DNA of 64,000 nt from Candidatus Terraquivivens yellowstonensis (GTDB lineage: Archaea > Thermoproteota > Nitrososphaeria_A > Caldarchaeales > Wolframiiraptoraceae). The notes under the pieces are model-generated. The model did not search any database. It saw only the letters and a list, made by a program, of their open reading frames with translations, and was not told where the DNA came from. Of this stretch, positions 25,395 to 34,711 are shown one piece after another. Both the position numbers and the translations under genes were made by a program. The stretch is from positions 62,001-126,000 of the forward strand of contig JAKCEW010000002.1 of the NCBI GenBank assembly GCA_023539445.1, given 5' to 3'. How positions within the stretch are numbered: position 1 is the first letter of the stretch; each line of letters opens with the position of its first letter.

Positions 25395-25549
25395 TATGTT
25401 ACGAAAATATGCGAGTGGTGTAACAATTATTCCTCGTAACAGTTAGGTGTTGATTCCCAGTCTCTGCCGACGCTTAAGTGCTTCCATTGCTATAAAATCT
25501 CCTTAATATAACACCCAAGATTATTAATCAGAACAACAAACTGAAAGGT

Positions 25550-26137
25550 ATGGAAAGTTGCCGCAGAAGAAGGCTAGTAATATGCATTAGCGGTCTTGCA
25601 GCTACGGGGAAGAGTACAGTTGCCAGAAAACTTGCTAAAGCTTTGAACATTAAATATGTTTCTGGTGGTCAGGCATTAAAACAGCTGGCCATTGAGAGAG
25701 GCTATAAGCCAGGGGGCGAAGACTGGTGGGAAAAACCAGAAGGTCTTAAGTTTCTTGAAGAAAGGTCGTCAAACCCTGAGTTTGATAAACTCGTTGATGC
25801 AAAGTTGCTTGAGTTGGCATCCGAAGGGGATGTTGTGATCGATAGCTGGGTTATGCCCTGGTTGCTGAAAGACGGTTACAAGATATGGCTTAAGGCTAGC
25901 GAGGATGAAAGAGCTAGGAGACTTTCGAAGAGAAGCGGGTTACCTGTGGATGTCGCAAAAGAAGTACTAAGGAAACGCGACTCAGAAAGTAAGGACATTT
26001 ACAACAGATTGTATGGAATTTCACTTGAAAGCGATTTAAGCCCATTCGACGTCGTTTTGGACACGACTGGGATGGACGAAGATGAAGTTTACAAAGTTTT
26101 GCTTTCTTTGATCAAGCATCACTATGGGCTAGATTAA
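25550..26137 (+). CDS. cmk: Cytidylate kinase (archaeal CMP kinase)
   Basis: 195 residues. P-loop GLAATGKS at 15-22, then YVSGGQALKQLA in the NMP-binding region and VVIDSWVMPWLLKDGYKIWLKAS, where the archaeal CMP kinase family carries the IDSRL-type segment; the lid follows with RLSKRSGLP. Phosphorylates CMP/dCMP. In many archaea cmk lies in the L34e-cmk-L14e-cbf5 run; here it is about 0.9 kb from L14e, on the opposite strand. The 155-base gap before it contains no gene I can support. Confidence 0.85.
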   Translation: MESCRRRRLVICISGLAATGKSTVARKLAKALNIKYVSGGQALKQLAIERGYKPGGEDWWEKPEGLKFLEERSSNPEFDKLVDAKLLELASEGDVVIDSWVMPWLLKDGYKIWLKASEDERARRLSKRSGLPVDVAKEVLRKRDSESKDIYNRLYGISLESDLSPFDVVLDTTGMDEDEVYKVLLSLIKHHYGLD

Positions 26138-26173
26138 GCCTGACCTTTCCCGGTTTATTCCTCCAATTTGCTA

Positions 26174-29100
26174 TTATGTTTCGATGAAGCTTTCTAGTGA
26201 AACCTGCTTTGTAGCCGGAGGTGTTTCGCCTTGACCTGTAAACGTGCTTCGAACGTTTTCTATTACTATGATTATCCTTTCTTTGAGGTATGGGGTACGT
26301 ATGTATTTAGATAATATGTATTCCAACAAATCAACGTATTTCTCGATGGCACCGCGGAAAACTGTTTGTATTAAATTAGATCCACATTTATTACATTGAC
26401 CATTTAACGGAAGTCGTCTGAACTTGGCATTGCATTTTTTGCATCTGAAACTTTGAACGAAAAATGCCTTCATGTTGCCGGCAACGTCTGGAAGTATGTG
26501 CGATGATACGATGTTCTCAACAACTTTTTCTATATTTACAGAGGATAATTTTTCTGTTAACCTGATCTGGTCCACAACTTTTTCAAACATTGATCTGCTC
26601 TGCTTGTAAGCGGAAATCACGTTGGCGATGATGTTGCATGTTCGATGCGTAAATCCAAATCCACCGTACTGTTCAGCGGATCCAAGCTTCGACTTTATGG
26701 TCGCGATTAAGTTTGATAACTTAGCAGACGGCTCCTTCTTTTCTGCCAAATCATACAACTCCAACGGATATACGTAAGCGACGTCTAAGTTATGCGCCTG
26801 TTCGTCAACCTCATCCGGATAAACTATTGGGGTTATCAGTAAAGGAGCATCCATCTTCCCACCGATTCTATCAGGAAGGTATAGCCTAGAGAAGTTGATG
26901 AAAACGTCAAGTGGGAGCATTAGGCTATCCTCATCACCATCACAATCGCGTCTTTTGGATGCATGAAAAAGTGGATGCGCAAAGCATACATCACAATCCG
27001 TGAAACCAATAATCCTTCCTATCGTCGCTACGTAAGTATGCGGGGAAAGCGATGCGACTAGTTTGCCAATAAGATCCTCGGGTTTATTGCACATATAGTA
27101 AGGCTGCATACCAGCAAGCTTTTCCAGAAGTTCGTCTACAAACTTGGAGACTTTAATGAGATGTTCAGCAGCCTTTCTGGGTATTATTAAATCTTGGGGT
27201 TTCAGCTCGCATATTTGGTCGGCGTTCACCAATGGTTTCCCTTTGATATCATGCGTGTAGCCCAAGCTTCTTAGAACACTAACATCCGTTGAAATTTGAC
27301 GTGGCGTAAAATGAGTAAGTGGTGCATTCGTCACATCGAACCTGATGGTCCCGTCTTTGTAAACGGATAGACCATATTTGGCCCTAAGAATGCCTTTCGC
27401 AACATCTTCCGGGATTTTAATTCTGCTTGTAAGTGCTCGAACTCCTTTAATCTTTGCAGGCATTTCGGTAGATAATCGCTGACATTCTTGCAGAAATTCT
27501 GTCTTAACATCCAGAGAAAACTTCTCTGTATATGAAATCTTTCCCCCACATTTTTCACAGGTTTTAATTTCGACATTATAATTTTTTTGCGAACATTTTG
27601 TGCATATGCCTAATGGTTTTCTTTTTGTACCGCAATTTTCACAAACTACTTTCCAACCTATGGAACCGCATTTTGGACATTCCAGTCGGGCGGCTTCTAC
27701 GAATACCTTCTCTCCGGATTTAACTATATTTGCTATATCTCTTGAAGCGCCCCCTTTAAGACCTATCGGGAATAGTATGTGTACAGGCGGTTCCATCATC
27801 CTCATGCCTGCCTTCTCCGGCCTGCCCATTCTTGCACCTAGAAAAGTCCCGCTCTTTCTTCTCAGGTTTATGCCCGAAATCGCAGATATTGCCTCTAAAG
27901 TATCACTGACGTTGTTCGGTATTTTCCTTGGTTGTGCCAGAAGTGCTAAGAGTATTCTGTAGGTTGATATATCGAGAACCACGTATGTTCCATCAACTCT
28001 ATACTCAAGCAAAATCTTGATCAATATATTACGTATCGTTTCTGTGAATGGTAACCAAACTTTTCCGTTGCGGATTTTGCATTGTGTCCTAGATTTCTCC
28101 AACCAATCCCTTAATACCATCAACTCTTCTATGTTGATATTCTCCCAAAAACAACAATAAGACGGATGAAGCGGAACTTTGAGCTTGAAGCTTAGCCTTA
28201 AAGCCTCCCTATCCGTTGGCTTGAAGATAAGAGGGTCTTCTATCAAGAGTCTAAGGCGTCCAGGCTCTATATCCAACATTCCCGCGACTTTTTCAATCCC
28301 ACCAACCATCGTTATTTCCTTCTTTAACTCCAGTGCCCACCACTCTTCACAATAACCGACTGGTCTAAGTTCAACGTTGTTCTCTATACAATCTCCGAAC
28401 GATATTAGAATATCACCAAGAAAAAGAATCTTTACGATTTTGTTTCTTACCTCTGCATAAGTTAGATCGTTATCAACTTTTACGACTGATCCATCGTCAA
28501 GTAACACTCTCGGCGGCTCTATTGTGTCAACTGGCATGGCGATGCCACCTTTTCCAGGATAATCAAGCTTTAATTGCGTGCCTGTTGCTATGTATCCCTC
28601 AAGCACTTTCATAGTCATGGGGTGCACACCAACGGCTGCCATGCCGGTGTTGTATGAACGGCCATACCTTAACCTAAATCCGCCAAACAAATCAGGCAAG
28701 GAGAAAACTGGTCTACCTCCTATGACCTCATTTAGATAACTTTCTTCGGCCGAACTCGCCGAGTGTATTTTGCTGAACTCTTCGGCAACCTCCCGTAACC
28801 ATTCCCATCCAGACAAACCGAGCATCTCGACGAGCTTAAGCGCCTTCCTCGCCCTTCCGATTATCCCGTCATTTACAACCCTAAGGGCGCCACCCCTTAA
28901 GTAGTTCGTCTCAACCCTAGGTAGGTTCCTATAGGATGGTGCCAAAATGTTATCCGTAGGAATGCCTGTAATTTCTATTGGTATGTTTCTTAACGCTTTC
29001 TCTACCAAGTGATCAGGAACATTATACTGAAATCTGCTGACCATGCGTACGTAGGTCCTGAGCTCCTCTTTAAACCGCTTGATCTCCTCTTCCGTAGGCT

Positions 29101-29620
29101 TATACCTGTCTAGGTTCAATAACCTTCTGATGTAATCTGCCAATATGACGGTCGCGGTAAGCTCGGTTCCACCAGCTGCCCTTATTGGGCCTGCGAAGTA
29201 AACTGCTAAGTAGCTTGAACCATCCGGGTTCTTTTTAATCTTCACGTCTGCAATACCTTCGCTTGGTGCAGCGGTTATGCAAGGTGGAGTCATGACAGCG
29301 AGTGCAGTACAGAGTGCCTGCTTGATAGCAGCCTCCTCTTTCAGTTTTCCTATCGAACTGTAGATGATGTCCTCTGCCAGCTTAAACGCTAGGCGCTCCC
29401 TTGAAAGCTTATTTTTTAGAAACCTTATCTTCTCAGCGATGCCCTGTGGACCAACAAGTAGCTCAACCCTTTCAGCCATGTCTTCTGCGATTATTGTCTC
29501 GACTTTATCAACAACTGTACCTAGCTTCTCCCTCGCTTCGGATGCTATTCCATACTCTTCCTTGACCTTTTCCACTATCTGAGCATAATATTCAGCGAAC
29601 TCGGGCGGTATTCTGTACAA
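26174..29620 (-). CDS. polC: DNA polymerase D large subunit (DP2)
   Basis: 1148 residues from TTG 29620, uninterrupted by an intein. Catalytic subunit of the archaeal replicative PolD, whose active site is a double-psi barrel related to RNA polymerase. The metal motif is RRDCDGDED near residue 892. A Cys-rich region near 645-690 (CPKCG, CENC, CTKC, CEKC) and a C-terminal zinc finger near 1055-1080 (CKKC, CNKC) are typical. The last residues, KQVSLESFIET, resemble a PCNA-binding PIP box. PolD is absent from Crenarchaeota. The small subunit DP1 is not in the window. Confidence 0.97.
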   Translation of the reverse strand: MYRIPPEFAEYYAQIVEKVKEEYGIASEAREKLGTVVDKVETIIAEDMAERVELLVGPQGIAEKIRFLKNKLSRERLAFKLAEDIIYSSIGKLKEEAAIKQALCTALAVMTPPCITAAPSEGIADVKIKKNPDGSSYLAVYFAGPIRAAGGTELTATVILADYIRRLLNLDRYKPTEEEIKRFKEELRTYVRMVSRFQYNVPDHLVEKALRNIPIEITGIPTDNILAPSYRNLPRVETNYLRGGALRVVNDGIIGRARKALKLVEMLGLSGWEWLREVAEEFSKIHSASSAEESYLNEVIGGRPVFSLPDLFGGFRLRYGRSYNTGMAAVGVHPMTMKVLEGYIATGTQLKLDYPGKGGIAMPVDTIEPPRVLLDDGSVVKVDNDLTYAEVRNKIVKILFLGDILISFGDCIENNVELRPVGYCEEWWALELKKEITMVGGIEKVAGMLDIEPGRLRLLIEDPLIFKPTDREALRLSFKLKVPLHPSYCCFWENINIEELMVLRDWLEKSRTQCKIRNGKVWLPFTETIRNILIKILLEYRVDGTYVVLDISTYRILLALLAQPRKIPNNVSDTLEAISAISGINLRRKSGTFLGARMGRPEKAGMRMMEPPVHILFPIGLKGGASRDIANIVKSGEKVFVEAARLECPKCGSIGWKVVCENCGTKRKPLGICTKCSQKNYNVEIKTCEKCGGKISYTEKFSLDVKTEFLQECQRLSTEMPAKIKGVRALTSRIKIPEDVAKGILRAKYGLSVYKDGTIRFDVTNAPLTHFTPRQISTDVSVLRSLGYTHDIKGKPLVNADQICELKPQDLIIPRKAAEHLIKVSKFVDELLEKLAGMQPYYMCNKPEDLIGKLVASLSPHTYVATIGRIIGFTDCDVCFAHPLFHASKRRDCDGDEDSLMLPLDVFINFSRLYLPDRIGGKMDAPLLITPIVYPDEVDEQAHNLDVAYVYPLELYDLAEKKEPSAKLSNLIATIKSKLGSAEQYGGFGFTHRTCNIIANVISAYKQSRSMFEKVVDQIRLTEKLSSVNIEKVVENIVSSHILPDVAGNMKAFFVQSFRCKKCNAKFRRLPLNGQCNKCGSNLIQTVFRGAIEKYVDLLEYILSKYIRTPYLKERIIIVIENVRSTFTGQGETPPATKQVSLESFIET

Positions 29621-29682
29621 GCCACGAACTTCTCTAGCTACAGCTAATTATATCTATTCAAAGGACATTAGGGTTTATCACG

Positions 29683-30480
29683 TCAAAAAATTGGGGATAG
29701 TGTCTTCTTTGGCCATGGTCTTGAGGCCGCACCTTCTTTTGCGGCTTGAATTATCTTTGACAACAATTCAGCGTTTTTGCTTTTTTCAACCACCGTTCCC
29801 GTGACTATTACGTCAGCACCTGCCTTAGCCACCACATACGAGTGCTCAGGAGAAGTGATGCCGCCGCCGACTACGATTGTTATATCGACGACATCCCTGA
29901 CAGCTCTTATAGTCTCAGGTGGTATGTGATTTTGTGCACCAGAGCCCGCCTCAAGGTAAACAAACCTCATCCCAAGATACTGAGCGGCTAGAGCGTATCC
30001 AGCAGCAACCTCTCCTTTGTTAAGCGGAAGCGGAAGTGCCCTCCCTACGGCGGAGACCGCTGTATCCGAACCGAAAACCAGATAGCCCATGGGTATGGCC
30101 TCAAGGTCGTACTTCTTAACCAAGAACGACCCTTGCATCTGCGCACCAATGATGTAGTACCAATCAGTCGAATTCAATAATGACATGAACCATATGGCAT
30201 CGGCATATTTGCTGATTGCGTTGACATTATTGGGAAAAAGTATTACGGGTATGGAGACGTTTTCTTTTATCATTCTAACACATTCGTCTAATGTTGTTTG
30301 TGAGTGGAGTATGGAGCCGCCAACCATTATAGCACCCGTGCCTTGTTCTTCGCACATCTTTGCACACTTAGCTATCTCTTGCGGGGAAAAGTTTTCTGGG
30401 TCAAGTAACGTCATATGAATACAGCCATTTTTTCCTATCTCCTCAAGTATGTAGCGTTCAACTCTGCCCAGTTTCAACAT
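29683..30480 (-). CDS. Geranylgeranylglyceryl phosphate synthase
   Basis: 265 residues from ATG 30480. TIM-barrel prenyltransferase making the first ether bond of archaeal membrane lipids from G1P and GGPP. Motifs: HMTLLDPENFSP, AIMVGGSILHS, VILFPNNVNAIS, VYLEAGSGA and VVGGGITSPEHS (phosphate loops). The frame is open 15 codons further upstream, but homology begins near MLKLGRVERYI. It overlaps the end of the Elf1 gene by 23 bases, so the two are probably cotranscribed. Confidence 0.95.
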   Translation of the reverse strand: MLKLGRVERYILEEIGKNGCIHMTLLDPENFSPQEIAKCAKMCEEQGTGAIMVGGSILHSQTTLDECVRMIKENVSIPVILFPNNVNAISKYADAIWFMSLLNSTDWYYIIGAQMQGSFLVKKYDLEAIPMGYLVFGSDTAVSAVGRALPLPLNKGEVAAGYALAAQYLGMRFVYLEAGSGAQNHIPPETIRAVRDVVDITIVVGGGITSPEHSYVVAKAGADVIVTGTVVEKSKNAELLSKIIQAAKEGAASRPWPKKTLSPIF

Positions 30481-30715
30481 TTTCGACCTCTTTGGTAACG
30501 AGATCGTACCATGCCGCATAGGCATCTACAGGGGTATAGGATGGATACCAAGGTACTTCCCTCGATACTTTGCAGAATCCACAGGTAACTCTAGCAACGT
30601 CCGAACCTTTCTCATGCACTACTGATACAGCTTCATGATTACACAATGGACAGACGAAGATTGACGGTGGCGGCTTAACAGTCTTTCGTATTATCTTTCT
30701 TCTCTTCCTTCCCAA
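30458..30715 (-). CDS. Elf1-family transcription elongation factor
   Basis: 85 residues. A basic N-terminal tail (MGRKRRKIIRK) precedes a zinc ribbon with C22, C25, C45 and C48 (CPLC and CGFC) and a TPVDAYAAWYDL helix, the pattern of eukaryotic Elf1, which acts on elongating polymerase with Spt4/5. Homologues occur in a subset of archaea related to the TACK group. A TTTTTATAGA element on the minus strand about 25-30 bases upstream fits a short leader. It overlaps the GGGP synthase start. Confidence 0.85.
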   Translation of the reverse strand: MGRKRRKIIRKTVKPPPSIFVCPLCNHEAVSVVHEKGSDVARVTCGFCKVSREVPWYPSYTPVDAYAAWYDLVTKEVENVETGQS

Positions 30716-30859
30716 CTCCCATCCACAATGTCTGACACCATTTTTCTATAAAAACCCTTATCTTCGATTGGCATGGGACAGGCTTACTTTACCTTAGTCT
30801 CTTACTGCGAATAAACGTCAACCAAAGACTAAATATGTGCAAGTAGACGCTTCTATGAA

Positions 30860-31516
30860 TTGAAAAAGGTAAGGAAGCTTAGAAAACACAGGGTAACTAT
30901 CGGCCTTCTTTTATCCGACTTTAGAACAGTCCACAATATAATATCTGAGGCCCGGAGGAGGGGTATAGAGGTGCTGTCTGTAAGTAGCCTCGCCGATTTG
31001 CCCCTTAACGCAAAGGTGATCATAACCAGTAAAAAGGAAGATCCTAAGCTTCCTATCCCCACTCTTTTTATAGAGGAGTTGCCCTCCTATAAGGCCCTCC
31101 TAGACAGGGCATATGAAATAGCCTTTGGGAAGGATCGTCCAAAATTCGTGACGGTCTCTATAGACCCTGGTGAGAAAAGGACCGGTTGTGCCTTCTTTAC
31201 TGAAGACATCCTACTCAGAACCTCGACCTATTCTGACAGAGATCGCCTCTTTGAGGACATTGATGATTTTTTCAACACACATAAAAGTTGTAAGAAGTAT
31301 ATAATAATCGGAAAAGGGGCAAGTGGTCTCTCTCATGCCCTTGAGAAGGACATCTATGATAGGTTTCTGGAGGCTGGACAGGTTGAGATAATGACGGTAT
31401 CAGAAAATAGCTCGAACCGAAGGAACGTTTTTATTCCTGCACATCCATCTGATGAAAGCGCGGCTCTCATGCTCTTCGTCAAAGTTAGAGGAAAGCTGAT
31501 GCTGTCCGGGAGGTGA
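30860..31516 (+). CDS. Predicted RNase H-fold (RuvC-like) protein
   Basis: 218 residues from TTG 30860. The first 90 residues form an alpha/beta region (GLLLSDFRTVHNIISEARRRG). The second part opens with VTVSIDPGEKRTGCAFF (D102), very like the first strand of RuvC/YqgF nucleases; a strand YIIIGKGASG follows, and HPSDESAALML (D198, E199) matches their last acidic motif. This suggests a metal-dependent nuclease, although the middle acidic residue is not obvious. It lies seven bases before a Clp1-type RNA kinase, so an RNA or DNA end-processing role is an inference. Family otherwise unrecognised. Confidence 0.65.
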   Translation: MKKVRKLRKHRVTIGLLLSDFRTVHNIISEARRRGIEVLSVSSLADLPLNAKVIITSKKEDPKLPIPTLFIEELPSYKALLDRAYEIAFGKDRPKFVTVSIDPGEKRTGCAFFTEDILLRTSTYSDRDRLFEDIDDFFNTHKSCKKYIIIGKGASGLSHALEKDIYDRFLEAGQVEIMTVSENSSNRRNVFIPAHPSDESAALMLFVKVRGKLMLSGR

Positions 31517-31523
31517 GGACTTT

Positions 31524-32705
31524 ATGAATGTAGGAGCTGGCAAGACTTTGCTCGTTAAAGGTCCCGCATCAGTAAAGTTGTTATCGGGCTCAGGAAAAGT
31601 CTTCGGGTATACATTAATCCAGAAAAAACCGCTATTCGTAAGGGACTCGAGAGCCCTACCGATATTCACGGACGTAGGCATGGAGGTTGAGCTGAGCCTA
31701 GGAGAGGGATCATCCGTTGAGATAATAGACCGAGACACAGTACCAGACGACTGGAAGGTATTGGTATCTCAAACCGTTAAGAATCATAAGAGGATTGTTG
31801 TGATGGGAGGGACGGATTCGGGGAAGACATCCTTGACCACTTTTATCATAAACTCGTTATTGGGTGAGGGTAAAAAAGCATGCTTGGTAGATTTAGACCT
31901 AGGCCAATCAAATATATGCCCTCCCACTACCATAGGGTCTGTTCTAACGACGAAACAAGTCCCAGACATTTACCAACTCAAGGCGGAGTTTATCGTACCC
32001 GTTGGCTTTACATCACCTTCGTTTGCAAAGGAGTATCATCTCAAAAAAACTGGCGAACTCTTGAGCTATGCAGTCAACGAAGAAGGTTATGCAGTTATCG
32101 ATTGTGATGGTTGGGTAGAAGGTAAGGATGCAGAGGAGCACAAGATTAACCTCCTCAACGTAATTAAACCCACCCTCGTGGTATTCCTCGAAAAATCACA
32201 AGAAAAAGTTGAAAGCTATTGCAGGGATGCCGGCATAGAGTGCGTCGTCGTAAGTAAGTCAGAGTACGTACACAAGCGGAACCAAGAGGCACGCAAAAGG
32301 CTTAGAGAAAGCTCGTTCAGGAGGTATCTGAAGGACGGTTCCATAAAGACTATACCGCTTTCTTGGCTTAAGCTTTCAACGATACCGGCTGAAGCGCATA
32401 ACGTAACAATCAATCCTTTACAGTATGTAAAGTCGCTGATAGATGCCTACAACGCACAGTCTATGAATGTGCCGCCGTTAGATAGTGAATCGCTTTCAAA
32501 AAACAAGGCTGGCATCCTTTCGTACATGTATGACGCTGATGGACGGTGCTTGGGTATAGGGTTGGTGAGCGATATAGATGGTAAGAGGAACACCGTTAAA
32601 CTATACTCAAAGGTTGAAACGATTCCCAAGAAGCTCGTCATAGGTTGTATGTTGTTATCCTATCATGGTGACGAACTGTTTGTCTGGACAACGCCGCATA
32701 TCTAA
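31524..32705 (+). CDS. Clp1/Grc3-type polynucleotide 5'-kinase
   Basis: 393 residues. Phosphorylates 5'-hydroxyl ends of RNA (and possibly DNA). Walker A is GGTDSGKT at 95-102; the Walker B-like DLDLGQSNICPP follows near residue 123, diagnostic for the family. The N-terminal beta domain (residues 1-90) and a C-terminal beta domain from about 300 flank the kinase core, as in Clp1. Spacing of seven bases to the preceding RuvC-like gene implies one transcript. The stop overlaps the convergent GINS gene by four bases. Confidence 0.9.
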   Translation: MNVGAGKTLLVKGPASVKLLSGSGKVFGYTLIQKKPLFVRDSRALPIFTDVGMEVELSLGEGSSVEIIDRDTVPDDWKVLVSQTVKNHKRIVVMGGTDSGKTSLTTFIINSLLGEGKKACLVDLDLGQSNICPPTTIGSVLTTKQVPDIYQLKAEFIVPVGFTSPSFAKEYHLKKTGELLSYAVNEEGYAVIDCDGWVEGKDAEEHKINLLNVIKPTLVVFLEKSQEKVESYCRDAGIECVVVSKSEYVHKRNQEARKRLRESSFRRYLKDGSIKTIPLSWLKLSTIPAEAHNVTINPLQYVKSLIDAYNAQSMNVPPLDSESLSKNKAGILSYMYDADGRCLGIGLVSDIDGKRNTVKLYSKVETIPKKLVIGCMLLSYHGDELFVWTTPHI

Positions 32706-33268
32706 GCTAATTCCAAAAGCCTTGCTGCTTGTTTCGTTACAAGCAGCCTAGCGCTTTCTGGTGGTAAGGTGGCAATGTCGTATTGTCTAAATGGTCCATA
32801 GTTTTTCATGTCTTCGCATACAATCTTTGGGAACGTCTGTATGAAGCAAACTATTCTGTATTTTGCCGATCTATCTTCGATTTTTGGAATTCTGAGTTCA
32901 TGTGCAATCGAATTTATTCGTTTTCTATATTCGTAAATTAGCTTAGAAAGTTCCTCAACAAAACGTTTCTCCACTCCTAGAAGGTTCTCGGGCTGGTCCC
33001 CTTTGAGTAGGGCTCGGACGATCTTTCTGAACCTTATATCGAATAATGAAGATAACAATTTCTTGACAATATCCAGCTCAGCATGTTTGACCAATGTCGA
33101 TACTGCTTTTTTGTCAGATACTTTCAGCTGTTGTCTTACCGAAGAGGCATAAGTATATAATTTGGTCTCAAAATCCTGTGGTATAGGCACAAGGTTTTCT
33201 TGCTCCTTCTCTTTAAGCCATATATCCACGAGCTCCTCATAAAATCCTTCTGCTGTTACTTCTGACAT
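32702..33268 (-). CDS. GINS complex protein, Gins51 type
   Basis: 188 residues. Replication factor that joins MCM and GAN/Cdc45 in the archaeal CMG-like helicase. An N-terminal helical A domain is followed by a C-terminal small B domain with YGPFRQYDIATLPPESARLLV, the pattern of the Gins51 (Psf1/Sld5-like) order. It lies 42 bases after primase on the same strand, a pairing common in archaea. Confidence 0.88.
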   Translation of the reverse strand: MSEVTAEGFYEELVDIWLKEKEQENLVPIPQDFETKLYTYASSVRQQLKVSDKKAVSTLVKHAELDIVKKLLSSLFDIRFRKIVRALLKGDQPENLLGVEKRFVEELSKLIYEYRKRINSIAHELRIPKIEDRSAKYRIVCFIQTFPKIVCEDMKNYGPFRQYDIATLPPESARLLVTKQAARLLELA

Positions 33269-33310
33269 CCCGCTAAAATTAGGACATCCCGCTCTTAAAC
33301 TGTTGCTCTA

Positions 33311-34549
33311 TTATGCGAGGGTCGCTATGCCTTTACAAAGTAACAGGACGGCTAGGCAAGTCGGTACCTTTACATCCTCATTGTTATAGGGTCCATACCA
33401 TTCCCCACATATGCGGATTTTTGGCATATATATTACGTGCACTTTGCACGCTTCGTCAGGCATTACAACGGCATCCACGAATGGGTTAAACTGCTCCAAA
33501 GTCTCAGGCTCAAGTCTTTTTGCTAGGAAGCCTGTCTTTCCGTTAAGTGTGTTGGCAAGCCTCAGAAGACGGTGGATATCAGTCGTAACAATTGTGTCTA
33601 TCGAACTCCTTACCTCTTCCACGGCCAACGTTATGATCGCTTTTATAACGCTGGGCTTTAGGGTCTCCCATTTAGGCGAGTCAAGCCACGATGTCAACAA
33701 TGAATCCTTAATCTGTAACAACTTATTGTACTCCTTATTCCCGATCAACTTTATCAGCTTCTCAGCGATGCCTGGCTTATGAAGGTCTTTAATGACCTCG
33801 AAAGCTCCCCTCGCCAGCCTACCCCTCCATGAACCATCCGTATACTCAAGCGTAGCTGAAGGGTAACGCCTTTTGCCTGTGGGTAATCCGTAAAGATTAA
33901 GGTCAAGACCGTTTCCGAGGATATAGTCAGTAATCTCCTTTCTCGACACTTGATCTAGCGTAAAAAGTTTTTCATCATTCACTATTACATGGAAACCTCT
34001 ATTCCCCGAGAAATTCACCGAAATCTTCGAATAGGGTATGCCGAAATCCATCTCAAGGAAGTCCAAAAGCTTGTAAACTTCCCCTTTTGCCGCCTCTATA
34101 CAGTTTTCGCAAACCCAGTCGGTACGTTTAACCTTCGTGCTGCCACAATTGTTACACTGCTCTGACCCAGGTGGTAGCATGCTTTTACAATCTTCGCATA
34201 TCGAAAAATCGTGCCTCTCTTTGCATGGAAGGTTCAGGTGATCAGCATCTATGTCAAATATAAGCTCAGCACCTAACCACACTTTTTCTTCCATGGGGGC
34301 CTGAGGGTATTGGTAATGGGCCGCCGAGTGGTACATGTGCAAAGGCGTTACCTTTTTTATTAACTCAAATAGCTCAGATGAGCTTTTTAACGATATGTGC
34401 CTTACCATGACCTTTTGTCCAAAGGTGAAATAACCAAACTCCCTCTTTTCAACCATGTGGGGCACATATACGTTCTCTGCATTTCTTGTATAATATTCGC
34501 TAAACAGAATGTGGACATATTCCGCATCCTTGTTCGTTAGGAAACTCAG
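33311..34549 (-). CDS. priS: DNA primase small catalytic subunit PriS
   Basis: 412 residues if started at CTG 34549. Catalytic motif LIFDIDADH near residue 100, SGNRGFHV for nucleotide binding, and DIHRLLRLANTLNG; a zinc module CEDC...CNNC...CENC sits near 120-165. The first standard start codon, GTG 34465, would remove 28 residues that align with other archaeal primases (FSEYYTRNAENVYVP before VEKREFGYF). The frame opens after TGA at 34558 and contains no ATG, GTG or TTG before 34465. GGTGAG, a good ribosome site, ends six bases before CTG, which overlaps the preceding stop as CTGA. Confidence 0.93.
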   Translation of the reverse strand: MSFLTNKDAEYVHILFSEYYTRNAENVYVPHMVEKREFGYFTFGQKVMVRHISLKSSSELFELIKKVTPLHMYHSAAHYQYPQAPMEEKVWLGAELIFDIDADHLNLPCKERHDFSICEDCKSMLPPGSEQCNNCGSTKVKRTDWVCENCIEAAKGEVYKLLDFLEMDFGIPYSKISVNFSGNRGFHVIVNDEKLFTLDQVSRKEITDYILGNGLDLNLYGLPTGKRRYPSATLEYTDGSWRGRLARGAFEVIKDLHKPGIAEKLIKLIGNKEYNKLLQIKDSLLTSWLDSPKWETLKPSVIKAIITLAVEEVRSSIDTIVTTDIHRLLRLANTLNGKTGFLAKRLEPETLEQFNPFVDAVVMPDEACKVHVIYMPKIRICGEWYGPYNNEDVKVPTCLAVLLLCKGIATLA

Positions 34550-34659
34550 GTTTTCTCACCGCGAGTCTTTATCGTGTACGTCAGCACCAAAAACAACACG
34601 AACAAAATTAGCCAGTAAATGTTTAGTCTCACTTGATCGAGGAATACTTCCAGCGACAT
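34546..34659 (-). CDS. Small single-span membrane protein, unknown
   Basis: 37 residues from ATG 34659. A short N-terminal segment (MSLEVFLDQVRLN) precedes one hydrophobic helix (IYWLILFVLFLVLTY) and a basic tail TIKTRGEKT. Not recognised. The frame is open further upstream into the end of eL34, but the ATG after GGGAACACC gives a compact protein that fits the gap. Its stop overlaps the inferred CTG start of priS, so it may be translated in series with eL34 and priS. Its neighbours include SecY and an EMC3-type insertase gene. Confidence 0.5.
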   Translation of the reverse strand: MSLEVFLDQVRLNIYWLILFVLFLVLTYTIKTRGEKT

Positions 34660-34711
34660 GGTGTTCCCATAAAATGTTGTCCTAACGTAAAAGCTTTTTC
34701 CAAAATAATGG

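Noticed and set aside
25395..25549. Minus-strand micro-ORF (MEALKRRQRLGINT) with AAGGAG upstream in the cmk leader gap
   Set aside because: Only 14 codons, no known family, and I could not support it by context; also no tRNA or C/D motif in the gap.
26174..29620. Intein in the PolD large subunit
   Set aside because: 1148 residues is the ordinary length, and the sequence is continuous through the catalytic motif with no HINT or homing endonuclease motifs.
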